Below, in pieces: positions 7,326-16,653 of a stretch of DNA of 32,185 bases. The translations under genes and the position numbers were made by a program. The first letter of the stretch is position 1; each line of letters begins with the position of its first letter. Below the pieces are notes generated by a model. It saw only the letters and a list, made by a program, of their open reading frames with translations. It made no database searches and had not been told where the DNA came from. Origin of the DNA: CAZVWV01 sp964631745 (GTDB lineage: Bacteria > Bdellovibrionota_C > UBA2361 > JBGSMV01); assembly GCA_964631745.1 (NCBI GenBank), contig CAZVWV010000028.1, forward strand, positions 1-32,185, written 5' to 3'.

Positions 7326-9134
7326 TCAAGAGAGCAACTCCCGACACTCCCGCAAACTCCTACTGTGCTGCTCTAACTCCTCGAAGGCCGACTCGATCGT
7401 TTGTGCTACCTGATGTAACTCCAGCGAGATTGTTTGAATAGCCTGGGGATCTGGAACATTAGTGGCCTGCTCTAACTTTTGCTTTAATACTTTCTCTTTC
7501 TCTTCGTTCTTTATAATTCTAGCTTCCAGTCTTGCAATTTGTTTCTCGATGTCTCGGGCGCGCTTACTTGCGTTTTCGGGGGTTATCTGCGCGGAAGCTC
7601 GTTTAACGGTGGCGCCCGCACTCTTGCTGGGCTTAAGCGCGTTGCCCTGCTCCTCTTGCCAGCCGATCTTAGTTAGAAAATCATCGTAACCGCCCTCAAA
7701 TACAAAAGGCTTATCCCCTTGAAATACTATCAAGCGCGTGCATAACTCTCGCAACAACATCTCGTTATGCGTCACAAGCATTAGCGCGCCCTCATATTCC
7801 AGCAAGGCGTCTTTCAGGGCTTCAACCGATTCAAGATCGAGATGGTTTGTAGGTTCGTCCAACAATAACAAATTCGAAGGCGTTGCTATGATTCGGCCCA
7901 ATAAAACCCGGCTGCGCTCACCCCCGGAAAGCACTTTGATTTTCTTTAGCGCTTTATCCCCGTCAAACATCATGGCGCCGCAGATATTTCTTATCTTTGT
8001 GCGATGCATTCCCGGATGGGCGTCCGAGATCTCCTCTTCCACCGTAACGGCCCCGTCAAGACGATCTATGTTGGTCTGTCCGAAATAAGCAAGCGTTGTG
8101 TTTACACTAAAGTTAACGCTCCCGCTTTGAGGCAGAATCTCTTTGGCAATTAATCGCAGTAATGTGGACTTGCCGCGTCCATTTTTTCCGATCACCCCGA
8201 TGCGATCGTCGATCTTAAGCTGTAAACTAAGATCGTTTATTAACGCCGTTCCAGGCTCGTATCCAAAACTGGTGCCGCGCAGCTCCATCAAGCCCTTACC
8301 AAAAAAAGGTTTGGCTGCGAACCTAAAATCCAAACTATCCTCTTGGTCTAGCTCCTCTTTGACCTCCATACGCTCAAGCGCTTTTATCTTTGATTGAACC
8401 AGGGTGGCCTTGCTGGCCTTGGCGCGAAAGCGATTGATAAATTGCTCTATCTGGGCCCGCTTCTTAGCGTCATTAAGCCTAGTCTTTTCATAAACTTCCT
8501 CGTGTACTTCGATGGCTTCATAAAGCTTGGCCGTCCCGCCCGCGATCTTTCTAAAAGCGTTGCGATAAATCAGCATGGTGTGCGTGGTAACACTATCCAA
8601 AAATGTGCGGTCATGGGTGATCACAATCAACTCGCCTTTCCAAGCGCGCAAAGCCCCTTCTAACCATCTTGCGGAGATAATATCGAGATAGTTAGTGGGC
8701 TCATCTAATAGCAGTAAATTCGGCTCAGATAACATAATCTGCGCCAAATTTATCCTTATTTGAAACCCGCCCGAGAACTCGTATGGGTTTCGCTCCATGT
8801 CGGACTCCGAAAAACCCAAGCCCCCTAAAATAATATCGGCTCGATAAGTTTGATCGCGCTCATCCGGCGGCAGCCCTAAACAAACCTCCTCGCGGATGGT
8901 AGCCTCACTAAACTTTAGATGTTGCGATAAGCGCCCGATACGGTAACCCTTAGGCCAAGTAATGCTGCCTGAGTCCGGATGCTCCTCGTCCAATATTAAT
9001 TTAAAAAGGGTGGACTTGCCCGAACCATTACGCCCCACTAGCCCCAAACGCTCCCCGGCATTTAGCACAAAGGAGGCGTTTTCAAAGAGGACCTGCTCTC
9101 CGTAGGCCTTACATAATTTTGATATTTGAATCAT
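7326..9134 (-). CDS. ABC-F family ATP-binding protein
   Basis: About 602 residues from the ATG at 9134 (MIQISKLCKAYG, the canonical ABC-F opening); a TTG at 9185 would add 17 atypical residues. Two nucleotide-binding domains are present in tandem without membrane segments. NBD1 has GRNGSGKST, FSGGFQIR and LLLLDEPTNYLD; NBD2 has GKNGRGKST, LSGGERSR and LLLLDEPTNHLD. A charged helical linker lies between them (RFRAKASKATLVQSKIKAL), and a C-terminal coiled coil (IARLEARIIKNEEKEKVLKQ) resembles the Uup/YheS tail. ABC-F proteins act on the ribosome, relieving stalled translation or antibiotic block, or on DNA in the case of Uup; the subfamily cannot be fixed here. The stop lies one base from that of the convergent Schlafen gene, so there is no room for separate terminators. 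Confidence 0.93.
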   Translation of the reverse strand: MIQISKLCKAYGEQVLFENASFVLNAGERLGLVGRNGSGKSTLFKLILDEEHPDSGSITWPKGYRIGRLSQHLKFSEATIREEVCLGLPPDERDQTYRADIILGGLGFSESDMERNPYEFSGGFQIRINLAQIMLSEPNLLLLDEPTNYLDIISARWLEGALRAWKGELIVITHDRTFLDSVTTHTMLIYRNAFRKIAGGTAKLYEAIEVHEEVYEKTRLNDAKKRAQIEQFINRFRAKASKATLVQSKIKALERMEVKEELDQEDSLDFRFAAKPFFGKGLMELRGTSFGYEPGTALINDLSLQLKIDDRIGVIGKNGRGKSTLLRLIAKEILPQSGSVNFSVNTTLAYFGQTNIDRLDGAVTVEEEISDAHPGMHRTKIRNICGAMMFDGDKALKKIKVLSGGERSRVLLGRIIATPSNLLLLDEPTNHLDLESVEALKDALLEYEGALMLVTHNEMLLRELCTRLIVFQGDKPFVFEGGYDDFLTKIGWQEEQGNALKPSKSAGATVKRASAQITPENASKRARDIEKQIARLEARIIKNEEKEKVLKQKLEQATNVPDPQAIQTISLELHQVAQTIESAFEELEQHSRSLRECRELLS

Positions 9135-9305
9135 CTGGACAACTGTTTTAGTTGGCAGGTTTACACTGAGCGAGCCAAGATGCAAGTCCCCCGTGTACTA
9201 AATCATGCTCACCACTATCACCGACTAAGGCGCTTTGCATTCCCCCCCTTGCGGTTGAGCATCCGATGCTATGAGTTACCCTAAGAAAAATGCTAGTATG
9301 ACGGC

Positions 9306-11063
9306 ATGCTCCATTTCTCTAAAGTCCGCCCCACTTTTTATGCGGGTCTTATAACTCTTGTTCCGAATATCACCCGCATGTTGGTGCGAGGGCTTTTCTT
9401 CTGCTTGGCGCTCGAAGCTATTAAAATCGTGCCGCCCTATATCATCAAACTTATAGTGGACGGGTTGATTCAGCCTGCGCCCGACCTAAATCATATCTAT
9501 TTTCTCACCTTTCTTATTCTGGTCTCTTCATTGGTTAACACCTTAGTCGAGAATACCTACATTACTTATTACATCCGCGATCTGCGTAATGCTGAAACTC
9601 ACCTTTTAAAGACTTCTCAACAAAAACTCCTGGATCTAGATCTCGCGTTTCACGAGACCCATCCTAGCGGCGAGCTGGTTCACCTTTTAAATAGTGGGGC
9701 CAGCAAGCTAGTCGAGCTTATCTGGTTTGTGCATGACCAGTTTTTGGGTGCCAGCGTGCAGATTGTTCTGACCTCACTGGTAATCATGCATGAAAACTTT
9801 GAAGTTGGCCTGATCTTCATAGCGCTCATGCCGGTGGTGCTTTGGATGCTTCACCGTTTTGGGAAAAAAATTCAGCCCTATCGCAAGGAGTATCACCAGG
9901 CCTTTAGAGAAGCCACCTGGAAGATGAACCAGAGCCTGTTAAACGTTAGGACAGTGAAGGATTTCTCTGAGGAGAAAACCGAGCAAGCTTTATACCAGAA
10001 AGACCTAGCGCGTTACATGAAGTTGTCCGAAGTACGAAACCGTTTAGAGCTTTCCAATGCCAGAAACCGGGATATCTTTCTAAGTGTGGGGCGCGTGGCC
10101 ATCTTGTTTTATGTGGTATATTTAGTCTCAGCTAAGCAAGTTTCGCCCGGCTCTCTTTTCCTGATTGCGACCCTTTCTGAAAAAGTAATCGCCTCCTTAT
10201 TCAGACTGGGGCGCCTTTATAACTTTTTGGGCGACGCAGTCGAAGCTATAGACCAACTTGTAGACCTTCTTACACACAAAACACAGGTCGTAGATTCAAA
10301 AGCCGCGAACACTCCCACCATAAGCACTGGTAAGCTGGCGTTTAGAAAGGTGGGCTTCTCGTATCCAAACGGCGCCGATGCCTTGCGCGAGGTCTCATTC
10401 GAGATCCCTGCCAAAACTCAGGTAGCCGTGGTCGGCCGTTCCGGTTCGGGCAAGACCTCGTTGGTTAAACTTCTTTTTCGGCACTACGATGTTAGCTCTG
10501 GCTTAGTCGAGATCGACGGCATAAATATCAAGGATTATCGGCTTCACGACCTGCGCAAGGGACTCGCCATCGTTTCACAGGATATCGAGGTGTTCGATTT
10601 AGATGTGGCTGCAAACATCGCCTACGGCACGCGCGCCAACGAAGATGAAATTGTTCAGGCCGCCAAGATGGCCAATGCCCATCAATTTATTATCGAACTC
10701 CCTGAGGGCTACAAAACTAGAATCGGCGAAAGAGGCATCCGACTATCCGGGGGTCAGCGGCAACGTTTGGGTATAGCACGCGCCCTATTGATGCGGCCAA
10801 AAATACTGGTCTTCGATGAGGCCACCTCCTCGCTGGATACCGAATCAGAGCGACTAATCCAACAGGCCCTAAAGGATATCGCTGGTCAGCAAACTATGCT
10901 TGTAATCGCTCATAGGTTATCCACTATTCAAAACGCAGATCAGGTCTTGGTGCTAGATAGCGGTAAAGTGGTGGAGTCCGGAAGTTATGCTGAGCTCGTT
11001 CGCAACAAGGGCTGGTTTGCTAAGATGTTGGAACTGCAACGGGTTGGAGAGCTGCGCTCTTAG
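9306..11063 (+). CDS. ABC exporter, fused membrane and ATPase half-transporter
   Basis: 585 residues. The N-terminal 320 residues carry the six-helix type-I exporter membrane domain (for example MLVRGLFFCLALEAIKIVPP and VAILFYVVYLVSA). The C-terminal ATPase has Walker A GRSGSGKTS at about 377-385, a Q-loop VSQDIEVFD, signature LSGGQRQRLGIARAL from residue 480, Walker B ILVFDEATSSLD and switch His in VIAHRLST. It would act as a homo- or heterodimer in the inner membrane. The substrate cannot be deduced (MsbA-like lipid, peptide or drug). The start has no obvious Shine-Dalgarno. It is transcribed alone and converges on the sulfatase gene with a 25-bp gap. It stops at TAG. Confidence 0.93.
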   Translation: MLHFSKVRPTFYAGLITLVPNITRMLVRGLFFCLALEAIKIVPPYIIKLIVDGLIQPAPDLNHIYFLTFLILVSSLVNTLVENTYITYYIRDLRNAETHLLKTSQQKLLDLDLAFHETHPSGELVHLLNSGASKLVELIWFVHDQFLGASVQIVLTSLVIMHENFEVGLIFIALMPVVLWMLHRFGKKIQPYRKEYHQAFREATWKMNQSLLNVRTVKDFSEEKTEQALYQKDLARYMKLSEVRNRLELSNARNRDIFLSVGRVAILFYVVYLVSAKQVSPGSLFLIATLSEKVIASLFRLGRLYNFLGDAVEAIDQLVDLLTHKTQVVDSKAANTPTISTGKLAFRKVGFSYPNGADALREVSFEIPAKTQVAVVGRSGSGKTSLVKLLFRHYDVSSGLVEIDGINIKDYRLHDLRKGLAIVSQDIEVFDLDVAANIAYGTRANEDEIVQAAKMANAHQFIIELPEGYKTRIGERGIRLSGGQRQRLGIARALLMRPKILVFDEATSSLDTESERLIQQALKDIAGQQTMLVIAHRLSTIQNADQVLVLDSGKVVESGSYAELVRNKGWFAKMLELQRVGELRS

Positions 11064-11088
11064 GAGAACCCTACCTGTGGATTTCAGA

Positions 11089-12477
11089 TTAAAAATACCC
11101 TAAGGTTTTAAGCTGCTCGATCTCTTTGTTTTTGAACTCAATTGCCGAACCGCTCGGTTTCGTCTCTGGAGCGTCCATCTTGGATAGCTTTTCCAACAGG
11201 GCACGGATTAGCTCCGGCTTAGTTGTTTCTAGTTCAGCAAAAATATCGCGTTTCTCTGCAGGATCAAGAGTGGTATCAAACAAGACTTTACGGCGCGTGG
11301 AACGGTTTACGATTAGTTTATACCGCCCTACCCGCGCGCTGGCTTTATCGACTACAACTTTATTATCATGCCCACGATAACCAACCTCCGCCAATAATAT
11401 ACGCTCAGGAGTGCGTTTAATGTTCTTGGGAAGGAGCGAGACGCCATCCAAATATTTTGTCTCCTCAGGCAAATTTAAGGCCTGAATGATAGTGGGGAAG
11501 ATATCGAGGATTGAGACGGGATCGGTTACCACTAGTCCCTTGGGCACACCCGCTCCGCTAACGATCAGTGGCACATGCAACAGTTCATCAAATAAATTCA
11601 CCGTGTGCCCAAGCGAACCGTGCTCCATAAATCCTTCGCCGTGATCGGCGGTGATAATAATCAAAGTATCTTTCATTAGCCCAAGCTGCTCTAAGGTCTT
11701 CACAATCAGGCCGATATGATGATCGATATAAGCCAACTCCTCGGCCAAAAGCAATTTTAAGTGCGAAAGATCTGCTGCGCTAAATGATTTCTTATTTTTC
11801 TCCAGAGCGGCCAGCGACATTCCCGGCTTTATCCTGGTCTTCCCCGCAAATTGCTGGGTTAGATCAAAATCAGGATGATGACGAAAGTTAAAGTGCGCGT
11901 CAAAGAAATGAAGAAACATGAAAAGATTCTTTGGGGTTCCCTTGCTAACTTGATCTTTAACCTGATCTTTCAGCCAATTCGAAGCCTCCCAGCTTACAAG
12001 CTGTGAAGTAATGGCCGAATGAGTTTTGCCGGTATCGTTTACCTGTTTAAACTGTTCAAAGCCTTGTGAGAATCCGTGGCGCACGTCTAAAAAAGTGTGG
12101 CTGGTCACTGCCATAGTTGAAAAATTTCGTTCCCGCAAAACTTCAGCCAGAGTTCGGCTCGAATCCTGCAATTTGCTTCGGGTGGTCGTGACTTCGTGTT
12201 TATAAGGCATTAATCCAGTCAAAATTGACGATACTGCCGGCATGGTCCAGGGAGCCACCGTATAAGCGCGCTCGAATACTGTCCCCTGGTTGCTTAAACG
12301 GGCAATGGTCGGTAAATATGGCCTGGGCGCTTCAGGAAGATGCAGATGCTGCGCGCCAACGGCGTCCAGCACTATTAATACGATATTGCGAGGCTTGCTC
12401 AGGTCTTCGGCGCGCGAAGCCAATGGCGTGAGCAAGCAAAAAAGTACTGATATAATTATCGCAATCCGTCTCGGCAC
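11089..12477 (-). CDS. Sulfatase-fold (alkaline phosphatase superfamily) exported hydrolase
   Basis: I choose the GTG at 12477, which gives a 462-residue protein starting with a textbook signal peptide (VPRRIAIIISVLFCLLTPLA, cleavage near SRA/ED) behind an AGGGG element; the longer TTG start at 12534 would bury it. Metal-site motifs are LIVLDAVG near the mature N-terminus, FLHFFDAHF in the middle, and TADHGEGFMEHGSLGHT with a following HVPLIVSG. At the position where type-I sulfatases carry the Cys or Ser that becomes formylglycine, the motif reads PWTMPAVSSILTG. The nucleophile would therefore be Thr, as in phosphotransfer-type members rather than true sulfate esterases. It is probably a periplasmic phosphoesterase or phosphotransferase; the substrate is unknown. 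It is divergent from the GT-C-like gene. Confidence 0.85.
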   Translation of the reverse strand: MPRRIAIIISVLFCLLTPLASRAEDLSKPRNIVLIVLDAVGAQHLHLPEAPRPYLPTIARLSNQGTVFERAYTVAPWTMPAVSSILTGLMPYKHEVTTTRSKLQDSSRTLAEVLRERNFSTMAVTSHTFLDVRHGFSQGFEQFKQVNDTGKTHSAITSQLVSWEASNWLKDQVKDQVSKGTPKNLFMFLHFFDAHFNFRHHPDFDLTQQFAGKTRIKPGMSLAALEKNKKSFSAADLSHLKLLLAEELAYIDHHIGLIVKTLEQLGLMKDTLIIITADHGEGFMEHGSLGHTVNLFDELLHVPLIVSGAGVPKGLVVTDPVSILDIFPTIIQALNLPEETKYLDGVSLLPKNIKRTPERILLAEVGYRGHDNKVVVDKASARVGRYKLIVNRSTRRKVLFDTTLDPAEKRDIFAELETTKPELIRALLEKLSKMDAPETKPSGSAIEFKNKEIEQLKTLGYF

Positions 12478-12635
12478 TATTTCTTGTTCCCCTATAATAT
12501 TGCCTAGCTTGCTATTCAGCGAAGTCGAAGTCAATCAGCCTTCTCTCGTCGGAATGCAATCACACTTGCGATTACCACGAGCAATTGCCATAGTTTGTGC
12601 GACGTATCTAGCATTGGTCCAACTAGTAGGCATCC

Positions 12636-14135
12636 GTGAATCAGGGCGCAAAACACGGCCAAGTGAAACAGGGCACGGGCTGGCAAAATATTTCAGGCTT
12701 GATTGCTATCGTGGCTTTTTTCGCGGCCTACGCCATTTATTACTGGCCCGAACTGGCCTGTTACTGCGGGCGCTCAGGTGATTTTGCCCTGATTGAGTTA
12801 GAGGTCGAGAAGGCCAAGCATTTTGCGGCGCTGCTTGGGCCGTACAGCCGTTACCACTTTAATCACCCGGGGCCGATTTACTTTTACACCTTGGCCGCCA
12901 TAGGCAGCCTTCTCCCGGGCATAGAATGCCCAACATCTTTTGCTCAACTTATTATTAATTGCGTATTTCTAACCTGGACTACTTATTTACTTGGAGCACT
13001 AGGAGTTCCCAGGTTTCGCATATTCCTGATGGTTGCCATCTTCGTGATGGCCTGCCTGCTCGGACGTGATGACTTTTTGCATTTTATCTGGAACCCAGCC
13101 GCCATAGTTTTTCCGGCTTTTTTATTCTTTATCGCCAGTGCCGGGGTTCTTAGCGGGCGGCGGGATTTCCTTCTTCCCCAACTATTATCTTTTTCGTTTG
13201 CGGTCCAAACGCATCTGGGGGCCCTGCCTGTTCTTGGATCTATATTGACAGTCTCATGGGCTGTGTATTTGCGCCGCCGTCCCCAAGCACCAGGCGAATT
13301 ACGGCACTGGCTGATCTTAGCACTAGTGACATTTCTGCTTTTTTCCGCGCCGCTCTATGAATTCGTGACTAATCCGCAAAGCAGTAACCTTTACAGAATC
13401 CTAAATTTCGGAGCCCAGGCCACGGCTGAGCACAGCCTGACGGAATCAATTCAATATATAGCGCGTTTTTATCTCTCCCCTCTCAGACTTAGGGTTAGTC
13501 CCTACACGATTTTAATGCCCGTTTTCTTTTTAATTGCGATTATGTCAAAGCATTTTGAAAAGGGATCCTGGGAGCGCCACTTTCGTCTGGTTTGGATTCT
13601 CGGCACGCTTGCCTCGATTGCAGCTGCAACAAGAATTAGCGGCAGACAGTATCATTACCTAATCTGGTACCAGAACGGCTTGGTGGCTATCTTTTACGGT
13701 TTAGTAATAAGCTCTCTGCCAAACAAGATCTTGACGGGAATAAATGGCTGCAAAGGCATAAAGCCGTTAACGATCGCTGCTGGCTGCCTCGCTCTTCTAT
13801 TTTTAACATTACAAAATCCGCCGGAAGTCAAAAGCTGCAAAGCCACACCTGAACTCAACTTGCCCCTTGAGCACGACACCCTCTATCGGCTGCATTTTAG
13901 TGAGCGCCGTTACTGGCCCAACGTGGCCTTTTACGCCTTAAAATTATATCGGGCCGGCATTCCAATTTGTATCTCGGAAGAATGGGCGTTTATGTTCGGC
14001 CGTGACTTGATCTGCAAAGATACTACTGGTGCTTCAAGTACCAAATCGAGAGTGCTCTCTATTGGCGGCGAAGAAGCGCCACCTGGCTTTACTAAACTGC
14101 GCCCAGGCCTGTATCTATCTGAATCGAAAAGCTGA
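12636..14135 (+). CDS. Polytopic membrane protein, GT-C glycosyltransferase-like
   Basis: 499 residues from a GTG with an AGG about 8 bases upstream. Around ten hydrophobic helices are visible (for example LIAIVAFFAAYAIYYWPELA, FLMVAIFVMACLLG and WLILALVTFLLFSAPLY). The first large loop after helix 1 has an acidic motif (SGDFALIELEVE) followed by YHFNHPGPIYFY. This layout matches the PMT/ArnT-like GT-C fold, whose catalytic acid lies in the first periplasmic loop and which transfers sugars from polyprenyl-phosphate donors. A soluble C-terminal domain of about 110 residues (VKSCKATPELNLPL onward) has several Cys and is probably periplasmic. Acceptor and donor are unknown. It shares a 158-bp divergent promoter region with the sulfatase-fold gene, suggesting a joint envelope role. 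The MITE inserted 23 bp after its stop. Confidence 0.75.
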   Translation: MNQGAKHGQVKQGTGWQNISGLIAIVAFFAAYAIYYWPELACYCGRSGDFALIELEVEKAKHFAALLGPYSRYHFNHPGPIYFYTLAAIGSLLPGIECPTSFAQLIINCVFLTWTTYLLGALGVPRFRIFLMVAIFVMACLLGRDDFLHFIWNPAAIVFPAFLFFIASAGVLSGRRDFLLPQLLSFSFAVQTHLGALPVLGSILTVSWAVYLRRRPQAPGELRHWLILALVTFLLFSAPLYEFVTNPQSSNLYRILNFGAQATAEHSLTESIQYIARFYLSPLRLRVSPYTILMPVFFLIAIMSKHFEKGSWERHFRLVWILGTLASIAAATRISGRQYHYLIWYQNGLVAIFYGLVISSLPNKILTGINGCKGIKPLTIAAGCLALLFLTLQNPPEVKSCKATPELNLPLEHDTLYRLHFSERRYWPNVAFYALKLYRAGIPICISEEWAFMFGRDLICKDTTGASSTKSRVLSIGGEEAPPGFTKLRPGLYLSESKS

Positions 14136-14149
14136 ATTCGAAGCGGACC

Positions 14150-14158
14150 TCCCTAGAC
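14150..14158. repeat. 9-bp target site duplication, left
   Basis: TCCCTAGAC occurs immediately left of the MITE and again immediately right of it (14364-14372). The perfect direct repeat fixes both ends of the element and shows it was inserted by transposition. Confidence 0.85.
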
Positions 14159-14363
14159 CACTGCTGTCCGGTAAGACATTGTAATTTGGGTCTTTAACCA
14201 CGGAGGCCACGGGGAACACGGAGAAAATATTGAGAATTTCTCTCTCCGTGACCTCCGTGTTCTCCGTGGTTAAATTCAAATCGCGGAAACTACAAATTCC
14301 TGTTTTCCCTTTTTGAATCAAGAATTTACGGCATCACCGCCACCTTTCTACCGGACACGCATG
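14159..14363. mobile_element. 205-bp MITE, copy 2, with intact target duplication
   Basis: The terminal inverted repeats are CACTGCTGTCCGGTA and TACCGGACACGCATG. The interior is the same CCACGGAG-rich long hairpin as copy 1, and there is no coding capacity. It is flanked by TCCCTAGAC on both sides. It sits between the GT-C-like gene and the E1 gene, so its hairpin may act as a transcription barrier and its right end forms part of the E1 upstream region. The element must have been mobilised in trans by a transposase recognising TGTCCGGTA ends; none is encoded in this window. Confidence 0.92.
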
Positions 14364-14427
14364 TCCCTAGACTCTCGCGCTGCAAAATGATATGTGATTA
14401 CAGACGCTTATATAGACGTAGGAAAAT

Positions 14428-16599
14428 ATGGCCATGGAACAGTTAGGTAGACAGTTAAATAGCTCGGCATCAAAAAAGTTTAGCGGATCGGAACCCAGCG
14501 AAATTAATTCATCTGCGAAGAGTTCAAAACCCAAACCTGGCACCAACGGGTCCACACATCGAAATAACGGCCTAGCTTCTTCGAAGCGCGACCTACCGAC
14601 AACTCTCGGCAAGAGCGAGCTCTTGCATTGCTATAAAGAGATGTTACGTGCGCGCTTGGTAGACCAGAAGATCATCACCCTCTACAAACAGAACAAGTGT
14701 CATTTCCAGATCGGCGTTGCAGGTCACGAAGCGGTGCAAGTAGCGACCGGTCTGGTGTTTGAAGGCGGCAAAGATTGGTTCTATCCCTACTATAGAGACA
14801 TGGCCTTATGCGGCAGCATCGGCATGACCAATGAAGAATTCATCTTGAATGCGCTCAACAAACAAGCCGACCCAAACTCGCACGGTCGCCAAATGCCCAT
14901 GCATTACGGCAGCAAGAAACTAAATATCGTTAATCAGAGCTCCCCTACCGGCACTCAGCTCTTGCAGGCAGTGGGTTGCGCCTTGGCGCTTAGGAAACAA
15001 GGGAAAGATCAAGTCACCTATGTCTCGCTTGGTGAGGGTACTTGTAGCCAGGGCGATTTTCACGAAGCTCTGAATTGGGCTGCGCGCGAGAAGCTCGCCG
15101 TAATATTTATGGTGCAAAACAATAAATTTGCGATCTCTGTTCCCGTCAGTGAGCAGCTTGCTGGTCAGAGCGTCTATAAGATCGCGGCCGGTTACGAGAA
15201 TTTAGATCGTGCTGAAATTGACGGCACGGATGTGATCGAATCTTATGAAGCCGTAAGGAGCGCCTACCTGCGAGCGGCTTCTGGACAAGGCCCGACTCTG
15301 ATTGAAGCGCATGTTCCGCGCTTACAGAGCCATTCGATCTCAGATAATCATCTTAAGTATCGCTCCAAAGAGGATATCGATAAGGAACATAAGCGTTGTC
15401 CGATCTCCAAACTCGGCCAATACCTGGTGCAGAAAAAATTCGCCAGCGCTTCTGAACTTACCAAACTTGAAGAGACTCTGAAGGCCGAGATCGATACGGC
15501 CGCAGAGTGGGCCGAAGCTCAACCCGACCCCAGCGCGGCAGACGCGGAAACTTTTGTGTATGTTAACCCCAAACCTTGGGAGGGAGTTTCTGAAGCCGCG
15601 CCGCAAGGCGAAGAGGTTTACATGGTGGACGCACTAAACCACGCCTTAGATGAAGAGCTCAGCCGCAATCCGAACATGTACGTGTTTGGACAAGATGTGG
15701 CGCACGGCAAAGGCGGTGTCTTCACGGTGACAGCCAACTTGACCGCGAAGTACGGAAGTGCTCGGGTCTTTAACGCGCCGCTGGCTGAAAGTTCAATCGC
15801 GGGTGTCGCAGTCGGTATGGCCACCGTGGGCCTTAAACCGGTGGCTGAGATTCAATTCGGTGACTACTGCTGGACCGCCATGATGCAGCTCAGAAATGAA
15901 CTAGCAATGATGCACTACCGTTCCGGCGGAGATTTTAGTTGCCCGGCCGTAATCCGCATTCCCGTGGGTGGATATATTCACGGTGCTGCCTATCATTCTC
16001 AGAATATCGAGGCGACTTTTACGCATTTCCCCGGGCTCTATGTGATATATCCATCAAACGCCACTGACGCTAAGGGCCTTCTGAAGTCCGCCATTCGCGC
16101 CTCAGACCCGGTGCTCTTCCTGGAGCACAAGGGTCTATACCGGCAGGTTTATTCAAAGGGAGTCGAGGGCGACGCTGATTATGTAATCCCCATTGGAAAG
16201 GCCAAGGTAGTGCGCCAGGGAACTCAGGCTACCATCGTTACCTGGGGCGCTCTAGTGAATAAGAGCCTTGTTGCAGCTAACGAGCTCCAAGCTGAGGGTT
16301 ATTCTATTGAAGTTATTGACCTTAGAACCCTACTTCCGCTCGACATCGAGACGGTATTTAATAGTATCCGCAAAACAAACCGGGTGCTGGTGGCCCATGA
16401 GGATGTTCGCTTCATGGGTTACGGCGCAGAGATCGGGGCGCAGATTGCGGAACACTGCTTTGAGCATCTCGATGCGCCTGTAAAACGGATCGGGATGAAA
16501 GAGGTCGCAGCAGTGCCGCATGCTCCTGTGCTTGAGGATGTGATCTTGCCCCAGAACCGGGATGTGATTGCAGCCCTAAAAGAGCTTCTGGCGTATTGA
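14428..16599 (+). CDS. Fused alpha/beta E1 component of a 2-oxoacid dehydrogenase complex
   Basis: 723 residues; the start is supported by AGGA about 6 bases upstream. Residues 1-55 are a low-complexity Ser/Lys/Asn-rich leader. Residues 60-370 are the E1-alpha module, with HGRQMPMHYG, then the thiamine diphosphate motif from GEGTCSQGD (residue 202) to VQNN (Asn231-Asn232). From about residue 395 the E1-beta transketolase-like module follows, with VFGQDVAHGKGGVF, NAPLAESSIAGVAVGMA, EIQFGDYCW, AAYHSQNIEATF and FLEHKGLYRQ. Alpha and beta are separate genes in most bacteria, and the fused form occurs in some phyla. It decarboxylates pyruvate or branched-chain 2-oxoacids and acetylates or acylates the lipoyl E2 encoded just downstream. 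Which substrate is used cannot be settled from sequence alone. Confidence 0.93.
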   Translation: MAMEQLGRQLNSSASKKFSGSEPSEINSSAKSSKPKPGTNGSTHRNNGLASSKRDLPTTLGKSELLHCYKEMLRARLVDQKIITLYKQNKCHFQIGVAGHEAVQVATGLVFEGGKDWFYPYYRDMALCGSIGMTNEEFILNALNKQADPNSHGRQMPMHYGSKKLNIVNQSSPTGTQLLQAVGCALALRKQGKDQVTYVSLGEGTCSQGDFHEALNWAAREKLAVIFMVQNNKFAISVPVSEQLAGQSVYKIAAGYENLDRAEIDGTDVIESYEAVRSAYLRAASGQGPTLIEAHVPRLQSHSISDNHLKYRSKEDIDKEHKRCPISKLGQYLVQKKFASASELTKLEETLKAEIDTAAEWAEAQPDPSAADAETFVYVNPKPWEGVSEAAPQGEEVYMVDALNHALDEELSRNPNMYVFGQDVAHGKGGVFTVTANLTAKYGSARVFNAPLAESSIAGVAVGMATVGLKPVAEIQFGDYCWTAMMQLRNELAMMHYRSGGDFSCPAVIRIPVGGYIHGAAYHSQNIEATFTHFPGLYVIYPSNATDAKGLLKSAIRASDPVLFLEHKGLYRQVYSKGVEGDADYVIPIGKAKVVRQGTQATIVTWGALVNKSLVAANELQAEGYSIEVIDLRTLLPLDIETVFNSIRKTNRVLVAHEDVRFMGYGAEIGAQIAEHCFEHLDAPVKRIGMKEVAAVPHAPVLEDVILPQNRDVIAALKELLAY

Positions 16600-16653
16600 T
16601 AGAGAAATTTTTCATTTAAAGTCATTTTAAAGTCTTTTAAAAGATGGTGCCAT

